DNA of 64,000 nucleotides, taken from the NCBI GenBank assembly GCA_019448215.1, contig CP080408.1, positions 1,364,001 to 1,428,000 of the forward strand, in the 5' to 3' direction. Position 1 is the first letter of the stretch. Each line of letters opens with the position of its first letter. This document shows, one piece after another, positions 34,374 through 42,720 of this stretch. The stretch comes from Thalassovita mediterranea (GTDB taxonomy: Bacteria; Pseudomonadota; Alphaproteobacteria; Caulobacterales; Hyphomonadaceae). The translations under genes and the position numbers were made by a program. The notes beneath the pieces are model-generated. The model saw nothing but the letters and a program-made list of their open reading frames with translations. It had not been told where the DNA came from and ran no database searches.

Positions 34374-34404
34374 TTGTCCACAGTTTACCATTCGCTGTGG
34401 AAAA
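34374..34404 (+). promoter_or_regulatory. Two DnaA-box-like sites upstream of nrdB
   Basis: TTGTCCACA (34374-34382, plus strand) is one mismatch from TTWTNCACA. TGTGGAAAA (34396-34404) is an exact match in the opposite orientation (TTTTCCACA). E. coli nrdAB is controlled by DnaA, so this could tie dNTP supply to replication initiation. Confidence 0.5.
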
Positions 34405-34418
34405 TCCGGCCCGGCTCA

Positions 34419-34466
34419 GGTATATATCTTGCGAGCAAACGCGTGATTTGGCACTATATCTAGTGT
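34419..34466 (+). promoter_or_regulatory. NrdR boxes upstream of nrdB
   Basis: GCACTATATCTAGTGT (34451-34466) is a near-perfect NrdR palindrome. A weaker box GGTATATATCTTGCGA (34419-34434) starts 32 bases earlier, the spacing expected for paired NrdR sites. The strong box lies 24 bases before the nrdB ATG. Confidence 0.8.
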
Positions 34467-34489
34467 TGCAGGATAGAAGGGGCAGACCT

Positions 34490-35515
34490 ATGGCAGACGG
34501 TATCATTCAGATCCCGGGGCTTCTTACACCGAGCAAGGCCTACAAGCCTTTCCGCTACCCTTGGGCGTATGACTTCTGGAAAATCCAGCAGCAGGTTCAC
34601 TGGCTGCCGGAAGAAGTGCCTCTGGGCGAGGACTGTAAGGACTGGACGAACAAGCTCACCGACCGTGAGCGCAATCTGCTGACGCAGATCTTCCGCTTTT
34701 TCACGCAGTCGGACGTCGAAGTCGGCGCCAACTACATGGAAAACTACATGCCGCTCTTCAAACCGGTTGAAGTGCGCATGATGCTGGCCTCCTTCTCTAA
34801 CATGGAAACCGTGCACATCGCGGCTTACGCGCTCCTGCTCGAGACGATCGGCATGCCGGACTCAGAGTTCTCTGCCTTCATGGAATATGAGCAGATGGCG
34901 GCCAAGCATGACTATCTCGGCCAGTTTGGCTGTGAGACCGAGAAGGACATCCTGACCTCTATGGCGGTGTTCGGCGGCTTCACCGAAGGCCTGCAGCTTT
35001 TCGCCTCCTTCGCCATGCTGATGAACTTCCCGCGCTTCAACAAGATGAAGGGTATGGGGCAGATCGTATCCTGGTCGGTGCGCGACGAGTCGCTGCACTG
35101 CGAAGGCATGATGAAGATGTTCCACACCTTCGCCGAAGAGACCGGCGCGCTGACCAAGGATGTGAAGGACAATATTGCTGATTGCTGCCAGACGGTCGTG
35201 AAGCTCGAGGACAAGTTCATTGATCTCGCTTTCGAAGCTGGCGAAGTCCAGGGCATGACGCCTGACGATATAAAGCAATACATTCGCTACATCGCTGACT
35301 GGCGCATGGGGCAGCTCAAGCTCGATCCGATCTATGGCGTCGAGAAGCACCCGATCCCGTGGCTGACGGAAATCCTGAACGGTGTGGAGCATGCGAACTT
35401 CTTTGAAGCGCGCGCGACCGAATACTCCAAGGGCGCAACGAAGGGCGACTGGCACGGCGATGATGGCGTCTGGTCCATGTTCGACAAGCAGCGCCGCAAG
35501 GTGCTCGCCGAGTAG
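34490..35515 (+). CDS. nrdB: Class I ribonucleotide reductase, small (diiron) subunit
   Basis: A 341-aa protein. The six diiron ligands can be placed as D75, E106, H109, E166, E200 and H203 (METVHIAAY and RDESLHCEG). Tyr113 is four residues after H109, where the stable tyrosyl radical forms, so this is a normal radical-carrying R2. No ATP-cone is fused. The ATG at 34490 follows AAGGGG; an open frame continues upstream but runs through the NrdR box. It is separated from nrdA by zinc-uptake and LpxR-type genes but keeps matching NrdR boxes. Confidence 0.95.
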   Translation: MADGIIQIPGLLTPSKAYKPFRYPWAYDFWKIQQQVHWLPEEVPLGEDCKDWTNKLTDRERNLLTQIFRFFTQSDVEVGANYMENYMPLFKPVEVRMMLASFSNMETVHIAAYALLLETIGMPDSEFSAFMEYEQMAAKHDYLGQFGCETEKDILTSMAVFGGFTEGLQLFASFAMLMNFPRFNKMKGMGQIVSWSVRDESLHCEGMMKMFHTFAEETGALTKDVKDNIADCCQTVVKLEDKFIDLAFEAGEVQGMTPDDIKQYIRYIADWRMGQLKLDPIYGVEKHPIPWLTEILNGVEHANFFEARATEYSKGATKGDWHGDDGVWSMFDKQRRKVLAE

Positions 35516-35540
35516 CGGGGCCCCGCCACATCAGGCAAAA

Positions 35541-35571
35541 AAAACCGCCACCCTCAGGGTGGCGGTTTTTC
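35541..35571. terminator. Bidirectional terminator between nrdB and the DUF4167 gene
   Basis: ACCGCCACCC (35544-35553) pairs with GGGTGGCGGT (35557-35566) around TCA. A-runs and T-runs flank it on both sides, so it can stop both convergent transcripts. Confidence 0.92.
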
Positions 35572-35622
35572 TATGTCGGAAAGTCTGGTTCGAGGGCCAG
35601 TGGCCCCTGAAGGGTCAGCGAG

Positions 35623-36315
35623 CTACTCGGCAGCGTTTGCCGGGCGCTTGTCTTTCTCTTTCTCGTCAGCGTCGCCTGCGCGGCCGCGCGACAGCGTCGA
35701 CATCACGCCAGACGCGTCGTCGCTCGCCTCGGCCTTCTTGCGATAGGTGCGGCGCTTCGGCTTTGCCGGTGCTTCCTCATCAGAGGACGCGGCTTCATCG
35801 CCCTTGTCGGAATCGATGACCTTCATCGGGTCGTCTTCAGAAGACTTTGGCTTGCGACCGCGGCGCGGCTTTTTCGGCTCGCTGTCGTCGCTCTTGCTCT
35901 CGTCCTGACGGTTGTCGCTATCATCCTGCTGGTCATTGTCAGACTTGCGGTTCTGATTGCGGTTGGAGCGCTGGTCGTCCTGACGGTCCGAGTTCTGCTC
36001 ATTGCGATGATCGGACGAGTTGTCATTGTCGTCATTGTCATCGGAATCATTGTCGTCGTTGCGATTGCGCTGCTTGTTGTCCTTCTGGAAGCTGGCAACG
36101 ATGCGCGCATAGTGTTCGGCGTGCTGATAGTGGGCTTCGGCTTTCACGCGGTCACCAGCCGTCATCGCATCACGGGCATATTGCTGGTACTTGTCCAGAA
36201 TCTGTTGAGCAGACCCACGGATCTTCACGTCCGGGCCGGTGCTCTCATAATGCCGGTTCGGATTATTGTTATTATTGCCGCCTGAACGACGGCCGCGTCC
36301 GCGCTTGCGTTGCAT
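35623..36315 (-). CDS. DUF4167-domain protein with Asn/Asp-rich tail
   Basis: A 230-aa protein. Residues 30-75 form the DUF4167 domain (KIRGSAQQILDKYQQYARDA then AEAHYQHAEHYARIV). The N-terminus has RKRGRGRRSGGNNNNN. The rest is a highly charged low-complexity region of Asn, Asp, Ser and Lys with basic patches (KKPRRGRKPKS, KPKRRTYRKK), probably disordered and perhaps RNA-binding. The domain is restricted to alphaproteobacteria and usually sits beside prmC and prfA, exactly as here. The molecular role is unknown. Confidence 0.85.
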   Translation of the reverse strand: MQRKRGRGRRSGGNNNNNPNRHYESTGPDVKIRGSAQQILDKYQQYARDAMTAGDRVKAEAHYQHAEHYARIVASFQKDNKQRNRNDDNDSDDNDDNDNSSDHRNEQNSDRQDDQRSNRNQNRKSDNDQQDDSDNRQDESKSDDSEPKKPRRGRKPKSSEDDPMKVIDSDKGDEAASSDEEAPAKPKRRTYRKKAEASDDASGVMSTLSRGRAGDADEKEKDKRPANAAE

Positions 36316-36491
36316 ACGCTAAATTCCTGATCCCGTTATGTCCGTTATCCAGACCCTGTGCGCTGCATCCCGGATTGGGTATTCTCGGTGATGTCTTGCT
36401 TGCTCGTGGCAGGGCTGAGTTTTCGTCATCAGCCGCCTGCCCGACACAAGCCTTAGCGCGCATTTGGTGCTTCGCCAAGCCCCCGAACTGT

Positions 36492-37349
36492 CTATGGAAG
36501 GCGGGCAGAGACAACCCGGTCGCGCTGACCTGTGTCACTTGCGACTGAAATGGAGGCGAAACCGGCTGTTTCAAGCAGGGATTGCACCTCGGCGCCCTGA
36601 TCAAAGCCGATCTCGAAGACGATCCAGGCGCCCGGCTTCATGCCTTTGGCGGCGAGCGCGATGATCTCCCGATAGGCATCAAGGCCGCTCGCGCCGCCAT
36701 CCAGAGCGGTGTGAGGTTCATAGGCGCGGACGCTATCGTCGAGAGTCTCGATGACGCCACTTCGGATATAGGGCGGGTTGGAGATGATGAGGTCTGTCTC
36801 GCCCCAACCATCCCAGTCCCGCCAGCCAATCGCGCGCATCTCTGCACGCTCGCCAAGGTCGTGGGCTTCCACGTTCTGCCGCGCGACCTCGATCGCCGCG
36901 GCCGAGAGATCAATACCCACGCCCGTGAGGCGCGGCTCATGCTTCAGGAGTGCGATCAGGAGACAGCCGGTCCCCGTGCCAAGATCCGCAATTTTTGAGA
37001 CGCGCCCAAGCGGCAGGCGGGCCAGCGCCTCATCGACGGCGACTTCGCTGTCGGGGCGCGGGATGAGCGTCGCGGGCGAGCAGGCCAAGCGCAGCCCATA
37101 GAACCAGGCTTCGCCCGTCAGATACTCATAGGGCTCGCCAAGTGAGCGGCGCTCAATGAGGTCGAAGAAGGCTTCGGTCTCAGCCTTGGGCATCAGGTCT
37201 GTTTCACGGTTGATGAGATCGGCGGCGCTGAAAGCGCAGACATGTTGCATCAGGTGACGGGCCTCGCGCCCCGGCCGGTCAATGCCCGCAGATTTCAGCC
37301 GCGTCGACGCAATACCGAGCTGGACCTTATAGGTGCGCGCCTCATGCAT
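36492..37349 (-). CDS. prmC: Release factor glutamine methyltransferase PrmC (HemK)
   Basis: A 285-aa SAM-dependent enzyme that methylates the Gln of the GGQ motif of release factors. The SAM site is [16 protein letters not shown]. The catalytic NPPY occurs as [13 protein letters not shown]. The N-terminal helical domain has [24 protein letters not shown], typical of the family. Its 5' end overlaps the end of prfA by 8 bases, so substrate and modifying enzyme are co-translated from one operon. Confidence 0.95.
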   Translation of the reverse strand: MHEARTYKVQLGIASTRLKSAGIDRPGREARHLMQHVCAFSAADLINRETDLMPKAETEAFFDLIERRSLGEPYEYLTGEAWFYGLRLACSPATLIPRPDSEVAVDEALARLPLGRVSKIADLGTGTGCLLIALLKHEPRLTGVGIDLSAAAIEVARQNVEAHDLGERAEMRAIGWRDWDGWGETDLIISNPPYIRSGVIETLDDSVRAYEPHTALDGGASGLDAYREIIALAAKGMKPGAWIVFEIGFDQGAEVQSLLETAGFASISVASDTGQRDRVVSARLP

Positions 37350-38418
37350 TCTCGTCCATCGCGGCGAGCTTGCGTGCCTGATCCTCAGCGATGAGCGAGG
37401 TGATCACCTCGTCCAGCTTGTCCCCGGCAATGATCTTGTCGAGTGCATAGAGCGTCAGGTTGATCCGGTGGTCAGAGACGCGGTTTTCCGGGAAGTTGTA
37501 GGTGCGCACCTTCTGTGAGCGGTCACCGGAGCCGATCTGGTCCTTGCGGGCCTCGGCGCGGGCGGAGTCTTTTTCTTCGCGTTCGCGCTCATAGAGGCGG
37601 ATCTTCAGCTGCTCCATCGCCTTCTCACGGTTCACGTGCTGCGACTTCTCGGAGCTGGTCGTGACGATACCGGTCGGAAGGTGGGTGATGCGAACGGCAG
37701 AGTCGGTCGTGTTGACGTGCTGGCCGCCAGCACCGGAGGAGCGCATCGTGTCGATCCGGATATCTTCCTGGCGCACTTCGATCTCGATATTCTCAGGTGC
37801 AGGCAGGACGGCAACGGTGGCCGCAGATGTATGGATGCGCCCACCGCTTTCGGTTTCCGGCACGCGCTGGACGCGGTGCACGCCACTTTCCCATTTCAGC
37901 CGGCCGAAGACGCCGTCGCCGGAGATGTTCGCGATGATTTCCTTATAGCCGCCAACATCGCCTTCGGAGACGGAAATGACTTCCACCTTCCAGCCCTGAA
38001 GCTGCGCATAGCGTGAATACATGCGGAACAGGTCGCCTGCGAACAGGGCCGCCTCGTCGCCGCCCGTACCCGCGCGAACTTCCAGAACGATATCAGCCTT
38101 GTCGTCGACATCCTTCGGGATGAGGAGGAGCTGGACCTCTTTTTCCAGCGCGGGCAGGCGTTCCTTGATGTCGTAGAACTCGTCTGTCGCAAGCTCTGCC
38201 ATCTCCTTGTCGGCGCCATTCATCATGGCTTCGGCGTCTTTCAGCTCGGCGCGAAGGTCGAGCAGGAGCTTTGCCTGGTCAGCGACAGGTTTGAGATCGG
38301 CGTGTTCTTTGGACAGAGCGACGATCTCGTCGCTGTCGGTGGTCGAGCCCATACGGGCTTCGACTTCGTCAAACCGGTCGACGACCTGCTCAAGTCGGGT
38401 GTTCGGGATAGATGCCAT
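37342..38418 (-). CDS. prfA: Peptide chain release factor 1
   Basis: A 358-aa factor that reads UAA and UAG. The catalytic GGQ loop is [18 protein letters not shown]. The RF1 codon-recognition position (PAT in E. coli) reads PET here, in [20 protein letters not shown], a change that I believe occurs in other alphaproteobacteria. The N-terminal coiled coil and KEHADLKPV are normal. Length is standard. prmC follows with an 8-base overlap. Confidence 0.96.
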   Translation of the reverse strand: MASIPNTRLEQVVDRFDEVEARMGSTTDSDEIVALSKEHADLKPVADQAKLLLDLRAELKDAEAMMNGADKEMAELATDEFYDIKERLPALEKEVQLLLIPKDVDDKADIVLEVRAGTGGDEAALFAGDLFRMYSRYAQLQGWKVEVISVSEGDVGGYKEIIANISGDGVFGRLKWESGVHRVQRVPETESGGRIHTSAATVAVLPAPENIEIEVRQEDIRIDTMRSSGAGGQHVNTTDSAVRITHLPTGIVTTSSEKSQHVNREKAMEQLKIRLYEREREEKDSARAEARKDQIGSGDRSQKVRTYNFPENRVSDHRINLTLYALDKIIAGDKLDEVITSLIAEDQARKLAAMDENA

Positions 38419-38495
38419 AGCCCCGCATCTATCCCTTATTGCACAGCGGGGGAAGCACCCTCGCGCCGCTTACCCGCACCTTGTGCCCAGTCCCC

Positions 38496-38927
38496 CTAGA
38501 GGAACAGGCGCAGCACTTCTTTCACCGCCATGACGATCAGGACAATCGTGCTGAGCGCGAAGACGAGGAAACGCTGGGCGACCTGCGAGGACAGGACCTG
38601 AACGAAGGAATGGATCACCCGCAGGATCACATAGGCCCAGGCGAGGTACATGAAGACATTGTCGCCGCCGCCTGTCAGCGCCGCAAAGAAGACCAGCGCG
38701 TAGAAGATGGTCGGCTGTTCGTGCAGGTGATTGTAATTGTCGGCCACAGAGCGGACGCTTGCCGGGATCTTGGCATTGTAGCCCGCATCCGGATGGCGTG
38801 CATCGTTCGGGTCGATCCCGGCCTTCTGGAAGGCAGGAATGCGAGTCAGATACATCCAGATGAACATGATGAGCGTCCAGACGACGAGCGCCAGGACGGG
38901 AAGCAGATCTTCAGTTTGAAATGGCAT
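38496..38927 (-). CDS. MAPEG-family membrane protein
   Basis: A 143-aa protein with four predicted transmembrane helices and the MAPEG (membrane-associated eicosanoid/glutathione metabolism) signature DNYNHLHEQPTIFYALVFFA. Eukaryotic relatives are glutathione transferases and leukotriene synthases. Bacterial ones are mostly uncharacterised and may detoxify lipophilic electrophiles. It lies 77 bases downstream of prfA's start region on the same strand; the context gives no further clue. Confidence 0.85.
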   Translation of the reverse strand: MPFQTEDLLPVLALVVWTLIMFIWMYLTRIPAFQKAGIDPNDARHPDAGYNAKIPASVRSVADNYNHLHEQPTIFYALVFFAALTGGGDNVFMYLAWAYVILRVIHSFVQVLSSQVAQRFLVFALSTIVLIVMAVKEVLRLFL

Positions 38928-38945
38928 GGGTGCCCTCCCTCATAC

Positions 38946-40277
38946 TTATTGTGAGGTGAGGCTATCTCCATTCGAGGCGTCTGGCACCTGATTCCCTTGG
39001 GGCATGGCGGCGTCGAGAAAATTCAGAAACGCATCGATGTCGCGTTGGGTGATCGAATGCCCGCCGGGCCGCAGGAAATAGCTGAGGGTGGCCTCTGCGT
39101 TGAAGTCGTGCATGCCGTCCTGATCGAGGCCATCTGTGCCGTAGAGCTCGTAGACCGGATCAGCAGCCTCTGCCATCCGATAGGTCGAGTTCGGATCTGA
39201 CCAGACATCCCGGCGGCCATTGCCGAGTAGCATTGGCGTGGGTGCGACAAGCGCGATGAACTGATGCTGGTCGACGGGCAGGTCTTCGGTGTGGCTCGCA
39301 TAGCCAGCGAATTCCGGCGCAAACCAGTGCGGATAACCTTCCATGCTAAGGACGCTGAGCGCGCGAGCGCCTTCCACCATGCGTTCGACCGTCTCACCTG
39401 TGTCGGAGCGCGAAGACGCCGCGCCCCCAAAGCCGGACTGATGCGAGACCACAGCCGCAATGCGCCGGTCATAGACGGCGGCGACCATGGCGGACTTTGC
39501 ATGACGCGAATGGCCCATCACGGCGATTGCATCGGCATCAATCGCGGGATCATCCTCAAGCGCGTCGATGATGGCGGAGAAGCCATAGCCCCAGCCAGCC
39601 AGCGTACCGGTGGGCGCGGTCACACCGTCGCCCACCATGGCATTCATTACGGTTTGCGCTTCGCCCTGCCGGTCGGGGATGAACTCACCCGCCTGCCAGG
39701 TCGCATAGCCATAGCCGCGGTCGAAATACTGATCGATGGGAACGAGGGCGATGAACTCGCCAAAGATCGCTTCGACAAAGCCGGGCACGGTTTCGTGATC
39801 CGCGCAGTCGCCGCCGCCCGGCGCGGTGAGCTTTGCGCCCGGAAACGCGCCGCAATTGCTGGAGAAAGTCTGGCTGATGATCAGCGGCACTGGTGTGTCG
39901 CTGTCGGGCAGGGCAAGCGCGACATGAAAGCGTCGTGCACCGTCACCTGAGCCGACTTCAATCTGCAATTCCTCCAGAGTCCCGCGCCCGCCAGCGAACC
40001 CCTCATCGATCATCGTGCGGCTGACCAGCGTAACGGCCTGTCCTTCCGGCCAGGGGCCGTAGACGAGGTCTTCAAACGTCTCGATGAGCGCATCGCGCCC
40101 TGACTCCCATTCGGCAAGCGTGCTCGCTTCGATTTGCGGGCGCGCATCGGGTTTGTTGTCGACGTTGAGGCTCGCATAGTTGAGGCCCAGCATCGTGCAA
40201 TTGGTGAGCATCACCAGAAGGATCGTCGCGGCGAGGATGCGTATCAGCCAGCCGCCAAGTTTGAGGAACAGTGTCAT
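38946..40277 (-). CDS. CE15-like (glucuronoyl esterase family) hydrolase lipoprotein
   Basis: A 443-aa protein. The N-terminal helix ends in a lipobox (VMLTNC), so it is probably a lipoprotein. The nucleophile motif is GHSRHAKSAMVAAVYDRRI, followed by VSHQSGFGGAASSR and DTGETVERM. This order matches the CE15 pattern (GxSRxGK then SGxGGxxxxR). The catalytic His is probably in SYASHTEDLPVDQHQF or GGHS near the end. CE15 enzymes cleave ester links between glucuronic acid and alcohols in plant or algal polymers. I chose ATG 40277, which follows GGGAGG, over an earlier in-frame start. The substrate is not certain. Confidence 0.75.
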   Translation of the reverse strand: MTLFLKLGGWLIRILAATILLVMLTNCTMLGLNYASLNVDNKPDARPQIEASTLAEWESGRDALIETFEDLVYGPWPEGQAVTLVSRTMIDEGFAGGRGTLEELQIEVGSGDGARRFHVALALPDSDTPVPLIISQTFSSNCGAFPGAKLTAPGGGDCADHETVPGFVEAIFGEFIALVPIDQYFDRGYGYATWQAGEFIPDRQGEAQTVMNAMVGDGVTAPTGTLAGWGYGFSAIIDALEDDPAIDADAIAVMGHSRHAKSAMVAAVYDRRIAAVVSHQSGFGGAASSRSDTGETVERMVEGARALSVLSMEGYPHWFAPEFAGYASHTEDLPVDQHQFIALVAPTPMLLGNGRRDVWSDPNSTYRMAEAADPVYELYGTDGLDQDGMHDFNAEATLSYFLRPGGHSITQRDIDAFLNFLDAAMPQGNQVPDASNGDSLTSQ

Positions 40278-40421
40278 GGAGCCTCCCTGCTCTTTGACTG
40301 GCTTAGCAGACACCTGCCTGCGCCGTAACTGCGAACTCAGCATATGCAGCTGACCTGGCTGTGGAGTAGGGCGCAAAAATCAGTGCTTTCCCCCGGCCGT
40401 GTGGGCCGATAGAGGTGCCAG

Positions 40422-41033
40422 ATGCGCATCGTCTTGCTGCTTCTCCTCGCGGGTATTTTCGGTCTACTGACGGGCGGCGCCTCGGCGCTCTGGGCCGGGG
40501 GCATGCTGAAGACGGGGCCGAGTCTTGGAAATGGCGTGAAGGTCGACGGCTGGACGAGTGACTGGTCGATCGGCGCAGACTCCGCAAATCCCTATATCCG
40601 GGCCAGAATTGCGCGGCGCGGGCTGCTCGCCCTGCGCAAAGAGGAAGCTGTCTATTTCACAGCGGCGCGTGACAGCGACGGCAAACGCCTCAGCGACAAA
40701 TGCATTTACCGCGTCAGCGGCGGCGAGATGCCTGCCGAATGGTGGTCGATCACGCTCTATGACGGCGACAGCCGCCTGCCGATGAATGATGACGGGGCGC
40801 TCTCCTTTGACGCCACCAAGGCAGCCGATACTGGCACGCCGGACAATTGGAGCTTCCGCGTCAGCCCGCAGCAGAATGGCCGCCCGGGTGAGCTTTGGGT
40901 TTCCAGCCGCAATGCGGGCCGCTTCGACCTGACACTCCGGCTGTACCTGCCAGATGAAGACCTTCTCGCGCAGCCTGAAGCCGTTCTGACGCCGCCGGTG
41001 ATCAATGAGCTTTTCTGTGAAGGGGGTGCGTGA
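40422..41033 (+). CDS. DUF1214-domain exported protein
   Basis: A 203-aa protein with an N-terminal signal or anchor (IVLLLLLAGIFGLLTGGAS). The domain has WWSITLYDGDSRLPMNDD, YRVSGGEMP and PGELWVSSRNAGRFDLTLRLY, with a terminal PPVINELFCEG, as in DUF1214 (COG5402). These proteins pair with DUF1254 proteins. Its stop overlaps the next ATG (TGATG), so the pair is translationally coupled. The biochemical function is unknown; a link to envelope lipid or small-molecule handling has been guessed for the family. Confidence 0.8.
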   Translation: MRIVLLLLLAGIFGLLTGGASALWAGGMLKTGPSLGNGVKVDGWTSDWSIGADSANPYIRARIARRGLLALRKEEAVYFTAARDSDGKRLSDKCIYRVSGGEMPAEWWSITLYDGDSRLPMNDDGALSFDATKAADTGTPDNWSFRVSPQQNGRPGELWVSSRNAGRFDLTLRLYLPDEDLLAQPEAVLTPPVINELFCEGGA

Positions 41034-41560
41034 TGCGCTGGCTTGCAGCTGCTGCGGTCTTCCTCCTCATGGCGCTGATCGGGCATCTTGCCGTGCTGAA
41101 CGCCATCCCGTCCCGCATCATGGCGACGGCGCAGCTACGCATGGCCGAACGCGGCATGCCGACCTATCAGTGGGTCGCCTCACCGCGCATGACGCCGCAG
41201 ACCCAGACCATTGTGCGCCCGTCGCCTGACCTTGCCTATGCAATCTGCCGGTTCGACATTTCGGACGGTCCGGTGCTTCTGACCGCTCCGTCGTCGGGCA
41301 CTTACGGGTCGCTTTCGGTTTTCGATCAGCGAACCAACAATGTGTTTATTGCCCGTCTTGATGGTGAAGAAGACTTCAACGGTCTCGTCATTCACGCGCC
41401 GGGTGAAAAGCCTGAAGCGCCAGGGGGCGCCGAAACACTGGCAATGCCAGGGCCGGGCCTTGCTCTGATCCGCAGGCTCGCGCCGGACGAACCAACACAC
41501 GCGGCGGCTACGGCCCTGGTCGAGCAATCGACCTGCGAGCTTCTGAACGCTCGGAACTAG
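41033..41560 (+). CDS. DUF1254-like exported protein
   Basis: A 175-aa protein with one N-terminal hydrophobic segment (LAAAAVFLLMALIGHLAVLN). A small domain follows with RPSPDLAYAICRFDISDGPV and GTYGSLSVFDQRTNNVF, characteristic of the short DUF1254-like partner (COG5436) of DUF1214 proteins. AGGGGG lies six bases before the ATG, within the end of the upstream gene. The pair is usually conserved together. No catalytic residues are evident. Confidence 0.75.
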   Translation: MRWLAAAAVFLLMALIGHLAVLNAIPSRIMATAQLRMAERGMPTYQWVASPRMTPQTQTIVRPSPDLAYAICRFDISDGPVLLTAPSSGTYGSLSVFDQRTNNVFIARLDGEEDFNGLVIHAPGEKPEAPGGAETLAMPGPGLALIRRLAPDEPTHAAATALVEQSTCELLNARN

Positions 41561-41563
41561 CGC

Positions 41564-42025
41564 TCAGTCGCGATAGGGCCGGCGTCCGCCATCATGGCGG
41601 TCCTTGTAGTCGCGGTAATCGTCGCGGCGGGCCGTGTCATAGGCGCGGTCACGCTGCCAGCAGCCGCAATCAGTGTCCCAGGTAAATCCTTCGCCGCGCC
41701 CGTTCACCTTCAGGCTGGATGAGGTCATCGAGCCATCTTCAGCGTTGCCGAACATGTCCGCATAGCCATCGCCATTGGTGTCACAGCGGTACAGGCTGCC
41801 TGAATAGACGCACTGATTGTATCCGGTGCGAAGGTCGGTCGTATTATTGATCTGGTACGGGCTCTGATATGGCGAGCCATAATAGCTACCATACTGATAG
41901 CTGGACTGCTGCATGTCATAAGAGGCCTGTGCCAGCCCCTGCGAGATGGCTTCGAGCTCTGCCGTCGTGCAGCCCGCTGCGCCCAGCAGAGCTAAAGCTA
42001 CGCCAACTTTCATCATTCTGCGCAT
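41564..42025 (-). CDS. Lipoprotein with an EF-hand-like calcium motif
   Basis: A 153-aa protein. Residues 1-19 form a lipoprotein signal (LLGAAGC). A Tyr/Gln/Ser-rich segment follows (SYQYGSYYGSPYQSPYQ). The single calcium-type loop DTNGDGYADMFGN fits the DxNxDGxxD thrombospondin/dockerin pattern. A Cys pair (DTDCGCW) and a Tyr/Arg/Asp-rich tail end the protein. I used the ATG at 42025; GTG 42037 is also in frame. It converges on the DUF1254 gene. The function is unknown; an outer-membrane structural lipoprotein is plausible. Confidence 0.6.
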   Translation of the reverse strand: MRRMMKVGVALALLGAAGCTTAELEAISQGLAQASYDMQQSSYQYGSYYGSPYQSPYQINNTTDLRTGYNQCVYSGSLYRCDTNGDGYADMFGNAEDGSMTSSSLKVNGRGEGFTWDTDCGCWQRDRAYDTARRDDYRDYKDRHDGGRRPYRD

Positions 42026-42169
42026 GTCCCGTCCCACTCAGCCTGCGATTATCCAGCAGACGCTAGCGCAGTGAAGATGAACGGAAGCCAACAAAAAAAC
42101 ACTGGAAGGCAAAATCGTCAGCATACTGGCTTGCGGCCCGGTGTGCTCCTACGACTAGGGAGTGAGGCT

Positions 42170-42234
42170 GTTTGGTCGCGGCGACAGTTCGGGTCTTGGG
42201 GATCCGCCAAACACAGAAAAGAGAACGACCAAAC
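42170..42234. repeat. Inverted repeat GTTTGGTCG / CGACCAAAC
   Basis: Nine-base perfect arms at 42170-42178 and 42226-42234, 47 bases apart, lie just upstream of the TetR-type operators. It could be a looping site or a degenerate hairpin. The region has no convincing gene. Confidence 0.4.
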
Positions 42235-42239
42235 TGGTG

Positions 42240-42282
42240 TTGTAGCGGTCGCTACAAAATGCTAGTACGTAGCGACCGCTAC
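42240..42282 (+). promoter_or_regulatory. Twin TetR-type operators
   Basis: TTGTAGCGGTCGCTACAA (42240-42257) is a perfect 8-2-8 dyad. A second copy of the core in the other orientation, GTAGCGACCGCTAC (42269-42282), is centred 27 bases later. They lie immediately before the DUF5367-like gene and overlap its probable promoter. The tetR gene just downstream, on the opposite strand, is the natural candidate to bind them. Confidence 0.7.
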
Positions 42283-42294
42283 AAGGAAGTCTCC

Positions 42295-42720
42295 ATGTCC
42301 AATGCTCGCTCGTCACCGGCCGACCCCGCAAATGGGTATCGTTTCTCTCGCCAGCAGCTCATCCGGGTTGTCGCGGTTGGGCTGTCCGTCTGGTTCGCTG
42401 GCGCGCTTCTGCTTCGCTGGCTGGGGCCTATTGGCGTTTATGATGGCGCTGCCCGTATTGTCCTTTATGCGCTCATCATTCCAGGCACCCTGCCGATCAT
42501 TCTGCTGCTGCCAGTCCTTGCGGGTATTAAGCGCAGCCAGATCGCGGCGGCGGCGGCATTTGCCACGGCAACGGCAATTCTCATGGATGGATTGGCGCTC
42601 GCCTGGTTACCAGGCCTCTATGGCGAAACGATAGCCCAGCATGCCGGTGCTGGAGCCGCAATATTGTGGGGCGGTGCTGTCGCAATCTTCCTCGGCTTTT
42701 TCCTGAACAGGGATCAGTAG
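42295..42720 (+). CDS. Small membrane protein (DUF5367-like), TetR-controlled
   Basis: A 141-aa protein with four hydrophobic segments (IRVVAVGLSVWFAGALLLRW, IVLYALIIPGTLPIILLLPVLAG, and two more). I think it belongs to the DUF5367 group. The ATG at 42295 is preceded by AAGGAAG. The earlier frame runs through the operators, so it is not used. The last 7 bases overlap the convergent tetR gene. Two TetR-type operators precede it, which suggests induction by a ligand, perhaps an efflux- or stress-related role. The function is unknown. Confidence 0.65.
   Translation: MSNARSSPADPANGYRFSRQQLIRVVAVGLSVWFAGALLLRWLGPIGVYDGAARIVLYALIIPGTLPIILLLPVLAGIKRSQIAAAAAFATATAILMDGLALAWLPGLYGETIAQHAGAGAAILWGGAVAIFLGFFLNRDQ

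Noticed and set aside
35823-36110. Repeat-rich DNA in the DUF4167 gene as a repeat element
   Set aside because: The repetition is Asn/Asp/Ser codons of a low-complexity protein tail, not a DNA repeat.
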